Shown here piece after piece: positions 16,883-25,358 of a DNA stretch of 64,000 nt. A program made the translations under genes and the position numbers. Source of the stretch: Haloarchaeobius salinus (GTDB lineage Archaea; Halobacteriota; Halobacteria; Halobacteriales; Natrialbaceae); NCBI RefSeq assembly GCF_024464185.1, contig NZ_JANHAU010000002.1, positions 558,001-622,000 of the forward strand, given 5' to 3'. A model generated the notes under the pieces. The model ran no database searches. It was not told where the DNA came from and was given only the letters and a program-made list of their open reading frames with translations. Numbering within the stretch: position 1 is the stretch's first letter; every line of letters starts with the position of its first letter.

Positions 16883-17296
16883 TCACTCCACGGCCAGCGT
16901 CACGGTCACGTCGGCACCCGCTGCCAGCGCGGCGACGAGATCGCGGTCGAAGCCGGCCGCGGAGATGCTGCTCGCGAGCATGACGGTCCGGTCGTCGACG
17001 TAGTCGGAGGTGCGTCCGACCATGCTGCGCCCGCTGTCGAACGCGAGGTCGGGGTGGCCGACGCCGATGGCGGTGTCCGCGTGGCCACCGGCCTCGACGG
17101 TGCAGGTGATGGTCGCGCCGGGTTCGCGGCAGGCCGCGACGAACGCGTCGTCGAAGTCGGCGGGGGCGCGGTCGGCGTCCACGGCGAGGATGCAGTCGCC
17201 CGCCGGCGTGAGGTAGTCGTCGGTCGTCACCTCGAACGTGCTGGCGTGCTCGGCGGTGACGTTCGCGTGGCCGCGGGCGTGGATGACCTCCTCCAT
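16883..17296 (-). CDS. DUF371 family protein
   Basis: A 137-residue archaeal protein of the DUF371 type, a small beta-rich fold of unknown function. Its signature is visible at the N-terminus (EVIHARGHANVTAEHASTFEVTT) and in LTPAGDCILAVDADRAP, followed by GATITCTVEAGG and GHPDLAF. The end SDYVDDRTVMLASSISAAGFDRDL matches the family's R-x-x-D-x-R-T-x-x-x-R/S-A-x-K/S-A. Two conserved cysteines are present. The gene ends immediately before the M50-like peptidase gene, and the two may share a transcript. Confidence 0.85.
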   Translation of the reverse strand: MEEVIHARGHANVTAEHASTFEVTTDDYLTPAGDCILAVDADRAPADFDDAFVAACREPGATITCTVEAGGHADTAIGVGHPDLAFDSGRSMVGRTSDYVDDRTVMLASSISAAGFDRDLVAALAAGADVTVTLAVE

Positions 17297-17321
17297 GGGC
17301 CGCCGTATCCGACGGGTGGCC

Positions 17322-17474
17322 TTAATCCTCGCGGACGACGGTGACGGTGACCGCCCCGCAGCCGCACTCGTAGGCGCGACGGGTGCCCGCGTCGGTCCGC
17401 ATGGTGAGCATCAACCGGTCTCCATCGAGCGGGCGGTTGCAGCCTTCGCAGGCGGCCGTGAGCTGGTCGAGCAT
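17322..17474 (-). CDS. Very small zinc-binding protein (50 aa)
   Basis: A 50-residue protein, MLDQLTAACEGCNRPL with a CxxC knuckle, and a second pair in RRAYECGCGAVTVTV. The four cysteines (C-x2-C near residue 9-12 and C-x-C near 39-41) fit a one-zinc treble clef or ribbon, as in the haloarchaeal class of tiny CPxCG-like zinc proteins. The ATG at 17474 is the natural start. It sits upstream of, and co-directional with, DUF371 at a distance of 25 bases. Function unknown. Confidence 0.65.
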   Translation of the reverse strand: MLDQLTAACEGCNRPLDGDRLMLTMRTDAGTRRAYECGCGAVTVTVVRED

Positions 17475-17521
17475 ACCTCCTACTGCGTCGGCATCCCTTA
17501 TGAACCGCAGCCAACCCCTCG

Positions 17522-17539
17522 GTGAAAGTGAAAGTGAAA
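17522..17539. repeat. Three tandem GTGAAA hexamers
   Basis: Three exact head-to-tail copies of GTGAAA in the 214-base gap between the divergent genes at 17474 (leftward) and 17689 (rightward). It could be a regulator site; no other copy was noticed in the window. Confidence 0.6.
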
Positions 17540-17688
17540 CGGATGCCGGACGGGAGCGGGGTGGGGTCGTTTCAGGTTTGCTCTCGGAGCTGCGGCTCCC
17601 GCTCCAGTTCGAGGGAGGTGGAAACACACCGGACGCCGACGGAACCGGCCGAAGACCTTTCCTCGTCGCGGTCGGTGATTGCGCTCGT

Positions 17689-19578
17689 ATGTCGAGCCAG
17701 TGGGAAGGCGGTCGCGTGCTCGCCGACACGGTCGGCGACGGGCCGCCCGAGGTGCAGTCGTGGGAGTCTGTGTCGATGCCGGGGCGGCCGGCGCGGTTCG
17801 CGGGCGCGGACGCGGTCGCCTACCGGCTCACGTTCGCGGATCCACGGTCGACGGCGGCGCAGCGCGCGCTGCTCGAGTTCCAAGGGCTGTACGGCCACGC
17901 TCGCGTGTGGTTGAACGGCGAGCTGCTCGGGAGCCATCGCGAGTACTTCGTCCCGGCCAGGTTCGAGTTCGAGCCGGCGGCGGAGAACGAACTCGTGGTG
18001 GAGTGTCACCGACCCGCGGACGGCTTCGGCGGGGTGTACGAGACCGACCACGTGCGCGACGCGCTGGCGGTGCCCGGCATCTGGTGGGGCATCCACCTGC
18101 GGCTGCGACCGCCGGCGTTCCTGCGCGACCTCGTGGTGAACCCGCGGCTCACGGACGACGGCGGGGCCATCGACGTGGCGGTGTCGGTGGACGCGGCGGA
18201 GCCGGTCGCGGAGCCGGTGACGCTGTCGCTGCGGCCGGAGGGGTTCCGCGGCGGCGGGGCGATGGAGCGCGAGCAGGTCGCGGCCGGGGCCGGCGAGCGG
18301 ATCACGGTGACGCGGACGCTGGCGCTCCGGGAGCCGTCGCTGTGGTGGCCGCGGAACCACGGCGACCAGCACCGGTACGTCGTGCGGGCGAAGTTCCGCG
18401 ACCACGAGATCACGACGACGACGGCGCTTCGGACGGTGGATTTCGGTACCGACGATGGCCTCCGCGTGAACGGCGAGCGGGTGCGGGCACGCGGGGTGAA
18501 CCTGCTCCCGAGCGACGACCTGCTGGCGGACTTCGAGCGGGTCGACGAGGCGGGGTTCACGCTCGCGCGGCTGCACGCCCACGTCGCGCCGCCGGAGCTG
18601 TACGATGCGGCGGACGAGGCGGGCGTGCTGGTCTGGCAGGACTGCCCGCTGTCCGGCGACGTGCGCGTGGACCCGGAGCGTGGGCGGGCGGTCGCGCGAA
18701 CGCTCGCGAGCACGGTGGACCACCACCCGTCGGTGGCACTGTTCGGCGTCCACGACGACCCGGAGACACCGTTCGACGCCCGGATGGGCGGGGGTCGCAT
18801 GGACCGCCTGCGGTTCCGGCGGCGCGTCGGCGGGGAGACCGATGCACGGCCGACGGCCGAGGGGATCGCCCACGCGCTGCCCGCCGACCGGCCGGTGTTC
18901 CCGGTGTGTGGTCAGCCCGGCATCGGTCCCGATGCGGCGCACCTCTACCCGGGGTGGACGTTCGGCGACGCGGACGCGGTGGACTGGCTCTGTGCGACCG
19001 TGCCCGAGCTGACCCGCGTTGTCACCGAGTTCGGCGCTGGCTCCCTGACGGCGTCGGGAGCGGAGCCGGCGGGGCTCGACCGCGGGGTCCACGACACCGT
19101 CGTCGGGAGCGCCGATACAGCTGCCTCGCAGGTGACCCAGGCGCGGATTCTCAAGCGCGTGGCCGAGACGCTCCGGCTTCAGGGGGCCGACGTGCTCGCC
19201 GGCTTCTGCCTGCGCGACACCGACGCCGGCGGTGGGATGGGCGTGCTGGGCGTCGACGGGGAGGCGAAGCCGGCCTTCGACGCGCTGGCGACCTCCCTCC
19301 GGCCGGTGGTGCCGGTGCTCTGCGAGGTTCCCGCCCCCGGGAGTCGGGTGGAGGTTCGGCTGCTCAACGACGCGCCGGCGCAGGTCGAGGGGACCGTCCG
19401 CTGGTCGTTCGACGGCCTGGAGGCGGGTGGGTCCGAGGCAGGTGACGCGGTGTCGGTCGCGGCACCGGCGTTCGACAGCGTCGGTGCGGGCGAGGTTGCA
19501 GTGCCCGCCGACGCGACGGCCGTCGAGCTGACGCTCGAAACTGGAACTACGGCCGTAGTAAATCGATACCGTTTATAA
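17689..19578 (+). CDS. Glycoside hydrolase family 2-like protein with degenerate acid/base site
   Basis: A 629-residue protein with GH2 architecture: a jelly-roll sugar-binding domain (residues about 1-140, including LEFQGLYGHARVWLNGELLG), an Ig-like domain (about 150-240, ending SLWWPRNHGDQHRY) and a TIM barrel (about 250-530). The barrel start NGERVRARGVNLLPSDD and ARLHAHVAPPELYDAADEAGVLVWQDCP follow the beta-mannosidase/beta-glucuronidase pattern. After HHPSVALFG, where active enzymes have an N-E pair, this protein reads VHDDPE. The nucleophile-like Glu is kept in VVTEFGAGS. No signal peptide, so probably cytoplasmic. Either the acid/base moved or the protein is not an active glycosidase. 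Confidence 0.8.
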   Translation: MSSQWEGGRVLADTVGDGPPEVQSWESVSMPGRPARFAGADAVAYRLTFADPRSTAAQRALLEFQGLYGHARVWLNGELLGSHREYFVPARFEFEPAAENELVVECHRPADGFGGVYETDHVRDALAVPGIWWGIHLRLRPPAFLRDLVVNPRLTDDGGAIDVAVSVDAAEPVAEPVTLSLRPEGFRGGGAMEREQVAAGAGERITVTRTLALREPSLWWPRNHGDQHRYVVRAKFRDHEITTTTALRTVDFGTDDGLRVNGERVRARGVNLLPSDDLLADFERVDEAGFTLARLHAHVAPPELYDAADEAGVLVWQDCPLSGDVRVDPERGRAVARTLASTVDHHPSVALFGVHDDPETPFDARMGGGRMDRLRFRRRVGGETDARPTAEGIAHALPADRPVFPVCGQPGIGPDAAHLYPGWTFGDADAVDWLCATVPELTRVVTEFGAGSLTASGAEPAGLDRGVHDTVVGSADTAASQVTQARILKRVAETLRLQGADVLAGFCLRDTDAGGGMGVLGVDGEAKPAFDALATSLRPVVPVLCEVPAPGSRVEVRLLNDAPAQVEGTVRWSFDGLEAGGSEAGDAVSVAAPAFDSVGAGEVAVPADATAVELTLETGTTAVVNRYRL

Positions 19579-19826
19579 CCTGTGAACGACTGGTTTGGTA
19601 GTCGTTTACACGGTCGTTCTCGGCTCCGTCCCCCGATTTCGGCAGTTCTCTCAATCGGCAGATTTAAATTACACAAGGTGGTAGTAGTTGATACCAGAAC
19701 GCCACCGGTGTTCCGGTAGCATCGCACGCCGACCAGAATGACACGGAACCTTATCACCGCGACGTCAGCAGTCGACAGCGATGCCTACCCTCCGGTGCGG
19801 GACGGAATCGAGGTACGAATACAACC

Positions 19827-20717
19827 ATGGCAGAATCGATAGAGACATCCAAGAACGTAGAACTCACCGAAGACGACCTGCAGAACAAATCCAAAGGACA
19901 GCTGATCAAGCTCGCAGGGCAGCTTCGGGACCGACGTAACGACCTCAACCAGATGGCTTCTGAGCGCGCCTCCGAGCGCGACGACCTCAACGCGAAGACT
20001 CGCGAGAAGGTCGACGAAGCACAGGAGCACCGCGAGAAGCGCGACGAGCTCAACGAGCTGGTCCAGGAGCACAAGCAGAAGCGCAACGAGCTGAACGCCG
20101 AGGCCAACGAGCTCTTCGACAAGGTCGAGGAGATGAAGTCCGACCTCGAGCTCGACGACGGCAAGGACCTTGAGCAGCTCGAGTCCGAGATCGAGGACCT
20201 CGAGTTCAAGCAGCAGACCGAGGTGCTCTCGTCCGAGGAGGAGAAGGAGCTCATCGAGAAGATCGAGGCCAAGCGCGAGGAGTACCAGTCGCGCAAGGAG
20301 AAGATGGGCGACAACGACGACCTCGACGACCTCGTCGAGGAGGCCGAGGAGGTCCGCTCCGAGGCGTCGACCCATCACCAGAAGGTCACGGAGCTCGCGG
20401 ACAAGGCCCAGGAGCACCACAACCAGATGATCGAGGCCTACCGCGAGGCCGACGACATCCGTGACGAGGCCGACGAGATGCACGAGAAGTTCGTCGAGGC
20501 CCAGGAGGCGGCCGACCGCCACCACGAGGACTTCGTCCGCGTCCAGAAGCGCCTGCGCGAGCTCGACAAGCAGGAGGAAGAGCAGAAGCAGTCCAGCCGC
20601 GACCAGAAGCGCAAGGAGGCCGAGGAGGAGGCCGAGGAGATCTACCAGCGCTTCAAGGAGGGCGAGACCCTCGACACCGAGGACCTCATGAAGCTGCAGA
20701 AGGCGGGCCGTCTCTGA
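19827..20717 (+). CDS. Long coiled-coil protein (COG1340-type)
   Basis: A 296-residue, almost entirely helical and highly charged protein. Nearly all residues from about 20 to 285 are Glu/Lys/Arg/Asp/Gln/Leu in heptads, e.g. DDLNAKTREKVDEAQEH, KRNELNAEANELFDK and EIEDLEFKQQTEVLSSEEE. A short conserved ending KEGETLDTEDLMKLQKAGRL matches the archaeal coiled-coil family often mislabelled as phosphoserine phosphatase. It has no signal peptide or membrane segment. Codon use is unusually uniform and lysine is frequent for a haloarchaeon, both typical of this family. It may have a structural or nucleoid-like role, but this is unproven. It is a single gene, with a 248-base leader upstream. Confidence 0.88.
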   Translation: MAESIETSKNVELTEDDLQNKSKGQLIKLAGQLRDRRNDLNQMASERASERDDLNAKTREKVDEAQEHREKRDELNELVQEHKQKRNELNAEANELFDKVEEMKSDLELDDGKDLEQLESEIEDLEFKQQTEVLSSEEEKELIEKIEAKREEYQSRKEKMGDNDDLDDLVEEAEEVRSEASTHHQKVTELADKAQEHHNQMIEAYREADDIRDEADEMHEKFVEAQEAADRHHEDFVRVQKRLRELDKQEEEQKQSSRDQKRKEAEEEAEEIYQRFKEGETLDTEDLMKLQKAGRL

Positions 20718-20970
20718 GGTCGGTTTCGTAGTTCTGCGGTCTACTTTCGCGTTATTTTTCGAGTCCGTAGCTGCTGCTTCGTTCTATTTCGAGCGACGGG
20801 ACTACGGAGGAGAACAGCCAGGGACCCCCGCCGGTCGTGGGGGTCGCTGGAGCCGATACCGCCCAGAAAGCTCCCGCGTTCTCGCCGTCACCGGTGGTGG
20901 GAAGCCAGCCGGGAGCCGACGGGCCGGAGACGGCACAACGGCTTTGACCCGATTGGCCCAAGTGAGGCCC

Positions 20971-21963
20971 ATGAGTGCAACGACGCGGCTCGGACGGCTG
21001 GTCGTGACGGTCCTCGGGACGGTGTTCGGCGTGCTGGTCGGCCTGTTCCTGTTCCAGGTCCTCCCGGACACGGGGTTCGGGACCGTGGAGGTACTGCTGA
21101 CGCTGGCGACGGCGCTGGCGTTCGCGGTCGTCTCGGGGCGCTTCGCCCGGAACGCGTTCCCGGCGTACAACGTCGCCGAGGTCGCCGTCGAGGGACCGAT
21201 AACCCGCGACGGCGGCGGCTCGCTGGTCAGCCCGCCGGGCGGGGCGACCGCCGACGAGATCGTCGAGCAGATCGACCGCGCGGACGACGACAGCGCGGTC
21301 GACGCGCTGCTCGTGAAGCTGAACACGCCCGGCGGCGAGGTGATCCCGAGCGACGACATCCGGCTCGCGGCCGAGCGCTTCGACGGGCCGACCGTGGCGT
21401 ACTCGAACGACCTCTGTGCCAGCGGCGGCTACTGGATCGCGAGCGGCTGCGACGAGCTGTGGGCGCGCGACGGGACGCTCGTCGGGAGCATCGGGGTTCG
21501 TATGGGCAACCTGAACCTCAAGGAGCTGGGCGACCGGGTCGGCGTCGACTACAACGAGCTGACCGCCGGCGAGTACAAGAACGCGGGCTCGCCGTTCGAG
21601 GAGTTCACCGCCGACGACCGCGAGTACCTCCAGGGGCTCGTCGACAGCTGGTACGACGAGTTCGTGGACGTGGTCGCCGAGGGTCGGGACCTCGACGACG
21701 AGCTGGTGCGGGACACCGAGGCGCGGGTGTACCTCGGCAGGGACGCACACGAACTCGGGCTCGTCGACGACCTCGGCACGAGAGACGACGTGGAGGCCCA
21801 CGTCGAGTCGCTGCTCGGAGAGTCGGTCAGCGTCGAGGAGTTCCGGCCGCACCGCCGCCTCCGGGCCCGGACGATGCTCGGTGCCACGCGGGTCGCGTAC
21901 GCCGCTGGCGCGGGCGTCGCGAGCGTCCTCGGCGGCGACGACGAGGTCGAACTGAAGCTGTAA
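20971..21963 (+). CDS. sppA: Signal peptide peptidase SppA (S49 family)
   Basis: A 330-residue membrane serine protease that degrades remnant signal peptides. Two N-terminal transmembrane helices (about residues 8-30 and 38-56) precede the protease domain. The Ser nucleophile is S151 in CASGGYWIAS and the general-base Lys is K203 in AGEYKNAGSP, a 52-residue spacing as in bacterial short SppA. LVKLNTPGGEV (about residues 114-124) and VGSIGVRMG are further family motifs. The C-terminal 30 residues form a possible amphipathic tail. Start: ATG at 20971; upstream in-frame codons would add only a basic run. DUF373 follows 42 bases later with its own TATA box. Confidence 0.95.
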   Translation: MSATTRLGRLVVTVLGTVFGVLVGLFLFQVLPDTGFGTVEVLLTLATALAFAVVSGRFARNAFPAYNVAEVAVEGPITRDGGGSLVSPPGGATADEIVEQIDRADDDSAVDALLVKLNTPGGEVIPSDDIRLAAERFDGPTVAYSNDLCASGGYWIASGCDELWARDGTLVGSIGVRMGNLNLKELGDRVGVDYNELTAGEYKNAGSPFEEFTADDREYLQGLVDSWYDEFVDVVAEGRDLDDELVRDTEARVYLGRDAHELGLVDDLGTRDDVEAHVESLLGESVSVEEFRPHRRLRARTMLGATRVAYAAGAGVASVLGGDDEVELKL

Positions 21964-21974
21964 CGGGAGGCAGA

Positions 21975-21982
21975 TTTTTATT
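21975..21982 (+). promoter_or_regulatory. TATA box of the DUF373 gene
   Basis: TTTTTATT centred about 27 bases before GTG 22006. It therefore selects that GTG, rather than the GTG at 21991, as the leaderless start. Confidence 0.65.
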
Positions 21983-22005
21983 CCCATCGTGTGTCGCTAC
22001 ACGTA

Positions 22006-23160
22006 GTGGCTACCCTGGTCGTCTGCGTCGACCGCACCGACGATATCGGGCGGAAGACGGGGCTGAAGACGCCGGTCGTTGGCTGGGAGGCCGTTCGGTC
22101 GCTGGTCACCGACGTCGGGCTCGCCGACCCCGAGGACTCGAGCGTCAACACGCTGCTGGAGACCCTCCGCGTCGCCCGTGACCTCCGTGACGCCGACGAG
22201 GAGACGGTCGTGGCGGTCGTCTCGGGGGCGAGCGAGTCGGTCGTCGGTGCCGACCGCGCCGTCGGCCAGCAGCTCGACGGACTGCTGGAGACCCACGACA
22301 TCGAGTCCGCGATCGTCGTCATCGACAGCGCGGAGGACGAACGGCTCGTCCCGGTCGTCGAGTCGCGACTCCGCGTCGACAGCGTCGACCGCGTCGTCGT
22401 CAGGCAGGCCCGGGACATCGAATCGACGTACTACCTGCTGAAGCAGTTCCTCGCCGACGAGGAGCTCAGACAGACCGTGCTCGTGCCGCTGGGCGTCGCG
22501 CTCGTCGCGTTCCCGGTGCTCGCGCTCTGGCGGGGGCCCGCCGTCGGCGCGGCGACCATCACCGCCGTCGTCGGGCTGTTCCTGCTGTACAAGGGGTTCG
22601 CCGTCGACGACGTGACGAAGGACATCGCCCAGCGCACCCAGACCGCGCTCTACTCCGGCAACGTCTCCGTCGTCACCTACGTCGTCGCGGCGGGACTGAC
22701 GATGGTCGGGTTGTTCGTCGGCGCGCTCGCCGTCTCGGACCTGGAGAACGCCGAGGGCGTCGTCATCCCGACCATGCAGTTCGTCTTCGACGCCGTCCCG
22801 TGGCTAGCGGGGGCGGGCGTCACCGCGAGCGTCGGCCGGCTGCTCGACGAGGCCATCGGCTCCGAGGAGGTGCCGCGGGCGACCATCAACATCCCGTTCC
22901 TCCTCGTGTCGGTCGGGCTGGTCGTCCGCGGCTTCGCGGCGTACTTCCTCGAGCGCGCGGCGTACATCGGCTCCGTCCGGCTCCCCGAACTGGCTGTCGG
23001 CGCGAGTTCGCTGGGGCCGTTCGTCCTCAGTGCGGGCGAGCGCCTCGCCGTGTACGTCGTCGCCGCGGTCCTCCTCGCGCTCGTCGGCGTGCGCGTCGCC
23101 TCGGTGCTTTCGAGCAACGCCGTCGACGAGGCCGAGGCCGAGCTCGAACACGGTTCGTAG
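22006..23160 (+). CDS. DUF373 family membrane protein
   Basis: A 384-residue archaeal protein of unknown function. The N-terminal 140 residues are a soluble alpha/beta domain opening TLVVCVDRTDDIG (a D-R-x-D-D signature) with VVAVVSGASESVVGADRAV and LVPVVESRLRVDSVDRVVVRQARDIESTYYLL. From about residue 150 there are six or seven transmembrane helices, with the loop VDDVTKDIAQRTQTALYSGN between the second and third. The fold of the first domain resembles nucleotide-binding proteins, but no enzyme activity is known. Start chosen from the TATA spacing and from the usual family N-terminus. Confidence 0.88.
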   Translation: MATLVVCVDRTDDIGRKTGLKTPVVGWEAVRSLVTDVGLADPEDSSVNTLLETLRVARDLRDADEETVVAVVSGASESVVGADRAVGQQLDGLLETHDIESAIVVIDSAEDERLVPVVESRLRVDSVDRVVVRQARDIESTYYLLKQFLADEELRQTVLVPLGVALVAFPVLALWRGPAVGAATITAVVGLFLLYKGFAVDDVTKDIAQRTQTALYSGNVSVVTYVVAAGLTMVGLFVGALAVSDLENAEGVVIPTMQFVFDAVPWLAGAGVTASVGRLLDEAIGSEEVPRATINIPFLLVSVGLVVRGFAAYFLERAAYIGSVRLPELAVGASSLGPFVLSAGERLAVYVVAAVLLALVGVRVASVLSSNAVDEAEAELEHGS

Positions 23161-23191
23161 CTGGTTTACCCACCCGGCCGCTACGGTGGGT

Positions 23192-23914
23192 ATGACCGAC
23201 ACCGGCTCGTGGGTGGGGCTGTTCTCCGGCGGGAAGGACTCCTCGTGGGCGGTCTACCGCGCGCTCGAGGTGGACCTGCCCGTCTCGCACCTGCTGACGG
23301 TCCACCCCGAGGGCGACTCCTACATGTACCACGTCCCGGCGACCGAGCTCACCGCGCTGGCCGCCGAGAGCATCGGCATCGAGCACGTGAACGTCTCGCC
23401 CGAGGACTTCGACGCCGCCAGTGCCGAGGACGCCGGCGAGCAGGGTGATGCCGAGCTCGAACCGCTCGAGGTCGCACTGACCGACCTCGCCGACGACCTC
23501 GACGGCGGCCTCGCCGGCGTCACCGCAGGTGCGGTCGAGAGCGAGTTCCAGACCTCGCGCATCCAGGCGATGGCCGACCGGCTCGGCTGCGACGTGTTCG
23601 CGCCGCTCTGGCAGGAGGCCCCCGTCGAACTCGCCGAGGCGATGCTCGACGCCGGCTTCGAGATCACCATCCTGCAGGTCGCGGCGGGGGGGCTCGACGA
23701 GTCCTGGCTCGGGCGTACGCTCGACGCCGAGGCGTTCGCGGAGCTACAGGAACTCAACGACGAATACGGCGTGCACGTCCTCGGCGAAGGTGGCGAGTTC
23801 GAGACGTTCGTGACGGACGGCCCGCACATGGACCGCGCCATCGAACTGGCGTACGAGACGGTGTGGGAGGGGACGAGAGGGCACATCGAGATTACGGACG
23901 CACGGCTGGCGTAG
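23192..23914 (+). CDS. dph6: Diphthine--ammonia ligase (Dph6)
   Basis: A 240-residue N-type ATP pyrophosphatase. It amidates diphthine, the last step of making diphthamide on elongation factor 2. The PP-loop motif is FSGGKDSSWA near residues 11-20. The family-specific core follows: AGAVESEFQTSRIQAMADRLGCDVFAPLWQ (about 115-150), the signature of COG2102/Dph6. The segment EYGVHVLGEGGEFETFVTDGPHM near the C-terminus completes the domain. Short haloarchaeal Dph6 lacks the extra domains of eukaryotic forms. It is separated from DUF373 by 31 bases in the same direction, so co-transcription is possible. Confidence 0.93.
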   Translation: MTDTGSWVGLFSGGKDSSWAVYRALEVDLPVSHLLTVHPEGDSYMYHVPATELTALAAESIGIEHVNVSPEDFDAASAEDAGEQGDAELEPLEVALTDLADDLDGGLAGVTAGAVESEFQTSRIQAMADRLGCDVFAPLWQEAPVELAEAMLDAGFEITILQVAAGGLDESWLGRTLDAEAFAELQELNDEYGVHVLGEGGEFETFVTDGPHMDRAIELAYETVWEGTRGHIEITDARLA

Positions 23915-23951
23915 TGGCCTAAGAGGTTTTGTCGCTGGCGGGCCTGGTTAC

Positions 23952-24275
23952 GTGGGCCCAGTCGTGATCGAGAAGGTCGAAGTATCGCTTCAGGCCCGGT
24001 CGAAAGTCGGCCGTTACTACGGCGTCGACGCGATTCGGACGAAGCTCAGCGCGCTCGAGGGAGAGTTATTTCGAAACAGCGACGGCCAGTACTACCTTCG
24101 GACGGTACAGTCCGGACAGGCCGAGAATTTCAAACGAGTCGTGATTATTTTCGACGTCGACGGGTCGACCGCGTCGGTCATCACACAGACCTCGAACCAT
24201 TACGACTGGTCGGACTTCGAGCACGTTCCCGAACCACCGTTCGGTTTCGAACTCGAGGGGGCCGACAGGGGATAG
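23952..24275 (+). CDS. Small protein of unknown function
   Basis: A 107-residue protein starting at GTG 23952 (MGPVVIEKVEVS) or at GTG 23964 (MIEKVEVS). It contains GRYYGVDAIRTKLSALEGE, YYLRTVQSGQAENFKRVVIIFDVDG and TQTSNHYDWSDFEHVP. It has a balanced charge, many aromatic residues and fewer GC-rich third positions than its neighbours (for example GAGTTATTTCGA). No cysteine or known motif is present. It could be a small haloarchaeal domain of acquired origin. Convergent with the nucleotidyltransferase gene, 18 bases away. Confidence 0.55.
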   Translation: MGPVVIEKVEVSLQARSKVGRYYGVDAIRTKLSALEGELFRNSDGQYYLRTVQSGQAENFKRVVIIFDVDGSTASVITQTSNHYDWSDFEHVPEPPFGFELEGADRG

Positions 24276-24293
24276 GCGTTCGCCCGGCGCGAC

Positions 24294-25262
24294 TCAGTGC
24301 CCGTTCGTGATCTTCGTGTGCGCGCCGATGAGCGCGCCGGCGAGGTCGAGGTTGTCGAGGTGGGTCTCCTCGTCGATAATGGAGTTGCGGATGTCCGACT
24401 CGACGATGGTCGCATCCGGGAAGACGACGGAGCTGTCGACGTGACTGTCGACGAGTTCGGCGTCGCCCATGATGTGGACGTTCTTGCCGAGGGTGGTACC
24501 GGAGAGGGTCGCGGACTCGGCGACGTGGTTCTCGCCGTCGAGGTACCACGCGACGGCGTCGAGGTACGACTCCGGTGTGCCGATGTCGAACCACGCGCCC
24601 TCGAAGGTGAAGGCGTAGGTCGGCTGGCGGGCCTGGAGCCACTGGACGAACCAGCCCGGCTCGTCGGGGTTGTTGTCCCCCGCCAGGTACTCCTCCAGCA
24701 GGCCGACGGACTCGGCGGTGAAGCCGTAGCAGGCGATGGAGACGAGCGTGCTCTTGGGGTCGTCGGGTTTCTCCTGGAAGTCGACGACGCGGTCGCCCTC
24801 GAGGTCGACGAGGCCGTAGGACTTCGCGCGCTCCTTCGAGCCGACGTCGTAGGCGGCGATGGTCGGGGCGTCCTTCGACTGGAAGAAGTCGACGAACTCG
24901 CTCACGTCGAAGCTGATGAGGTTGTCCCCGGCGATGACGAGCAGGTCGTCGTCGACGCCCTCGCGGTCGACGAGCTGGGCGAGCGCGCCGATGACGCCGA
25001 ACTTCTCGTCCTCCTCCGTGGTCTCCTCGACCGAGAGCGTCGGCTTCTCGAACTCGCTCTCGGCGAGGTGTGTCTCGAACTCGCCGGCGAAGCGCTCGTT
25101 CGTGCTGACGAACACCTCGTCGACGCGGTCGTCCCGTTCGAGCTCCTCGAAGATCTGGTCGATGACCGTCGAGTCACCGACCGGGAGGAACATCTTCGGC
25201 CGATGCTTCGTGATCGGCCAGAGACGCGTCGCGTACCCGCCAGCAAGGACGACTGCTTTCAT
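24294..25262 (-). CDS. Sugar-1-phosphate nucleotidyltransferase
   Basis: A 322-residue nucleotidyltransferase that would make an NDP-sugar for glycan synthesis. The pyrophosphorylase motif is at the very start: VVLAGGYATRLWPITKHRPKMFLPV (residues 4-28), with the K of RPKMFLP for substrate binding. The uridylyl/thymidylyl-site D is in DDLLVIAGDNLISFD (about 97-110). VVDFQEKPDDP and GAWFDIGTPESYLDAV are the family's sugar-binding motifs. The last 75 residues form a left-handed beta-helix with hexapeptide repeats (SATLSGTTLGKNVHIMGDAELVDSHV). Haloarchaeal homologues of this kind serve N-glycosylation, but base and sugar specificity are not fixed by the sequence. Confidence 0.88.
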   Translation of the reverse strand: MKAVVLAGGYATRLWPITKHRPKMFLPVGDSTVIDQIFEELERDDRVDEVFVSTNERFAGEFETHLAESEFEKPTLSVEETTEEDEKFGVIGALAQLVDREGVDDDLLVIAGDNLISFDVSEFVDFFQSKDAPTIAAYDVGSKERAKSYGLVDLEGDRVVDFQEKPDDPKSTLVSIACYGFTAESVGLLEEYLAGDNNPDEPGWFVQWLQARQPTYAFTFEGAWFDIGTPESYLDAVAWYLDGENHVAESATLSGTTLGKNVHIMGDAELVDSHVDSSVVFPDATIVESDIRNSIIDEETHLDNLDLAGALIGAHTKITNGH

Positions 25263-25330
25263 ACCCCCGGTTTCTGTAGCCGGCAGTAAGTCCTTTGTCT
25301 TTCTCGGTGAGGGGTGCGCCCGAAAAGACG

Positions 25331-25337
25331 TTTATCC
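25331..25337 (+). promoter_or_regulatory. TATA box of the HTH/zinc-ribbon gene
   Basis: TTTATCC centred about 26 bases before ATG 25359, consistent with a leaderless transcript. It lies in the 96-base gap between divergent genes. Confidence 0.65.
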
Positions 25338-25358
25338 GGGCGGTGCCGAGTGCACGGT

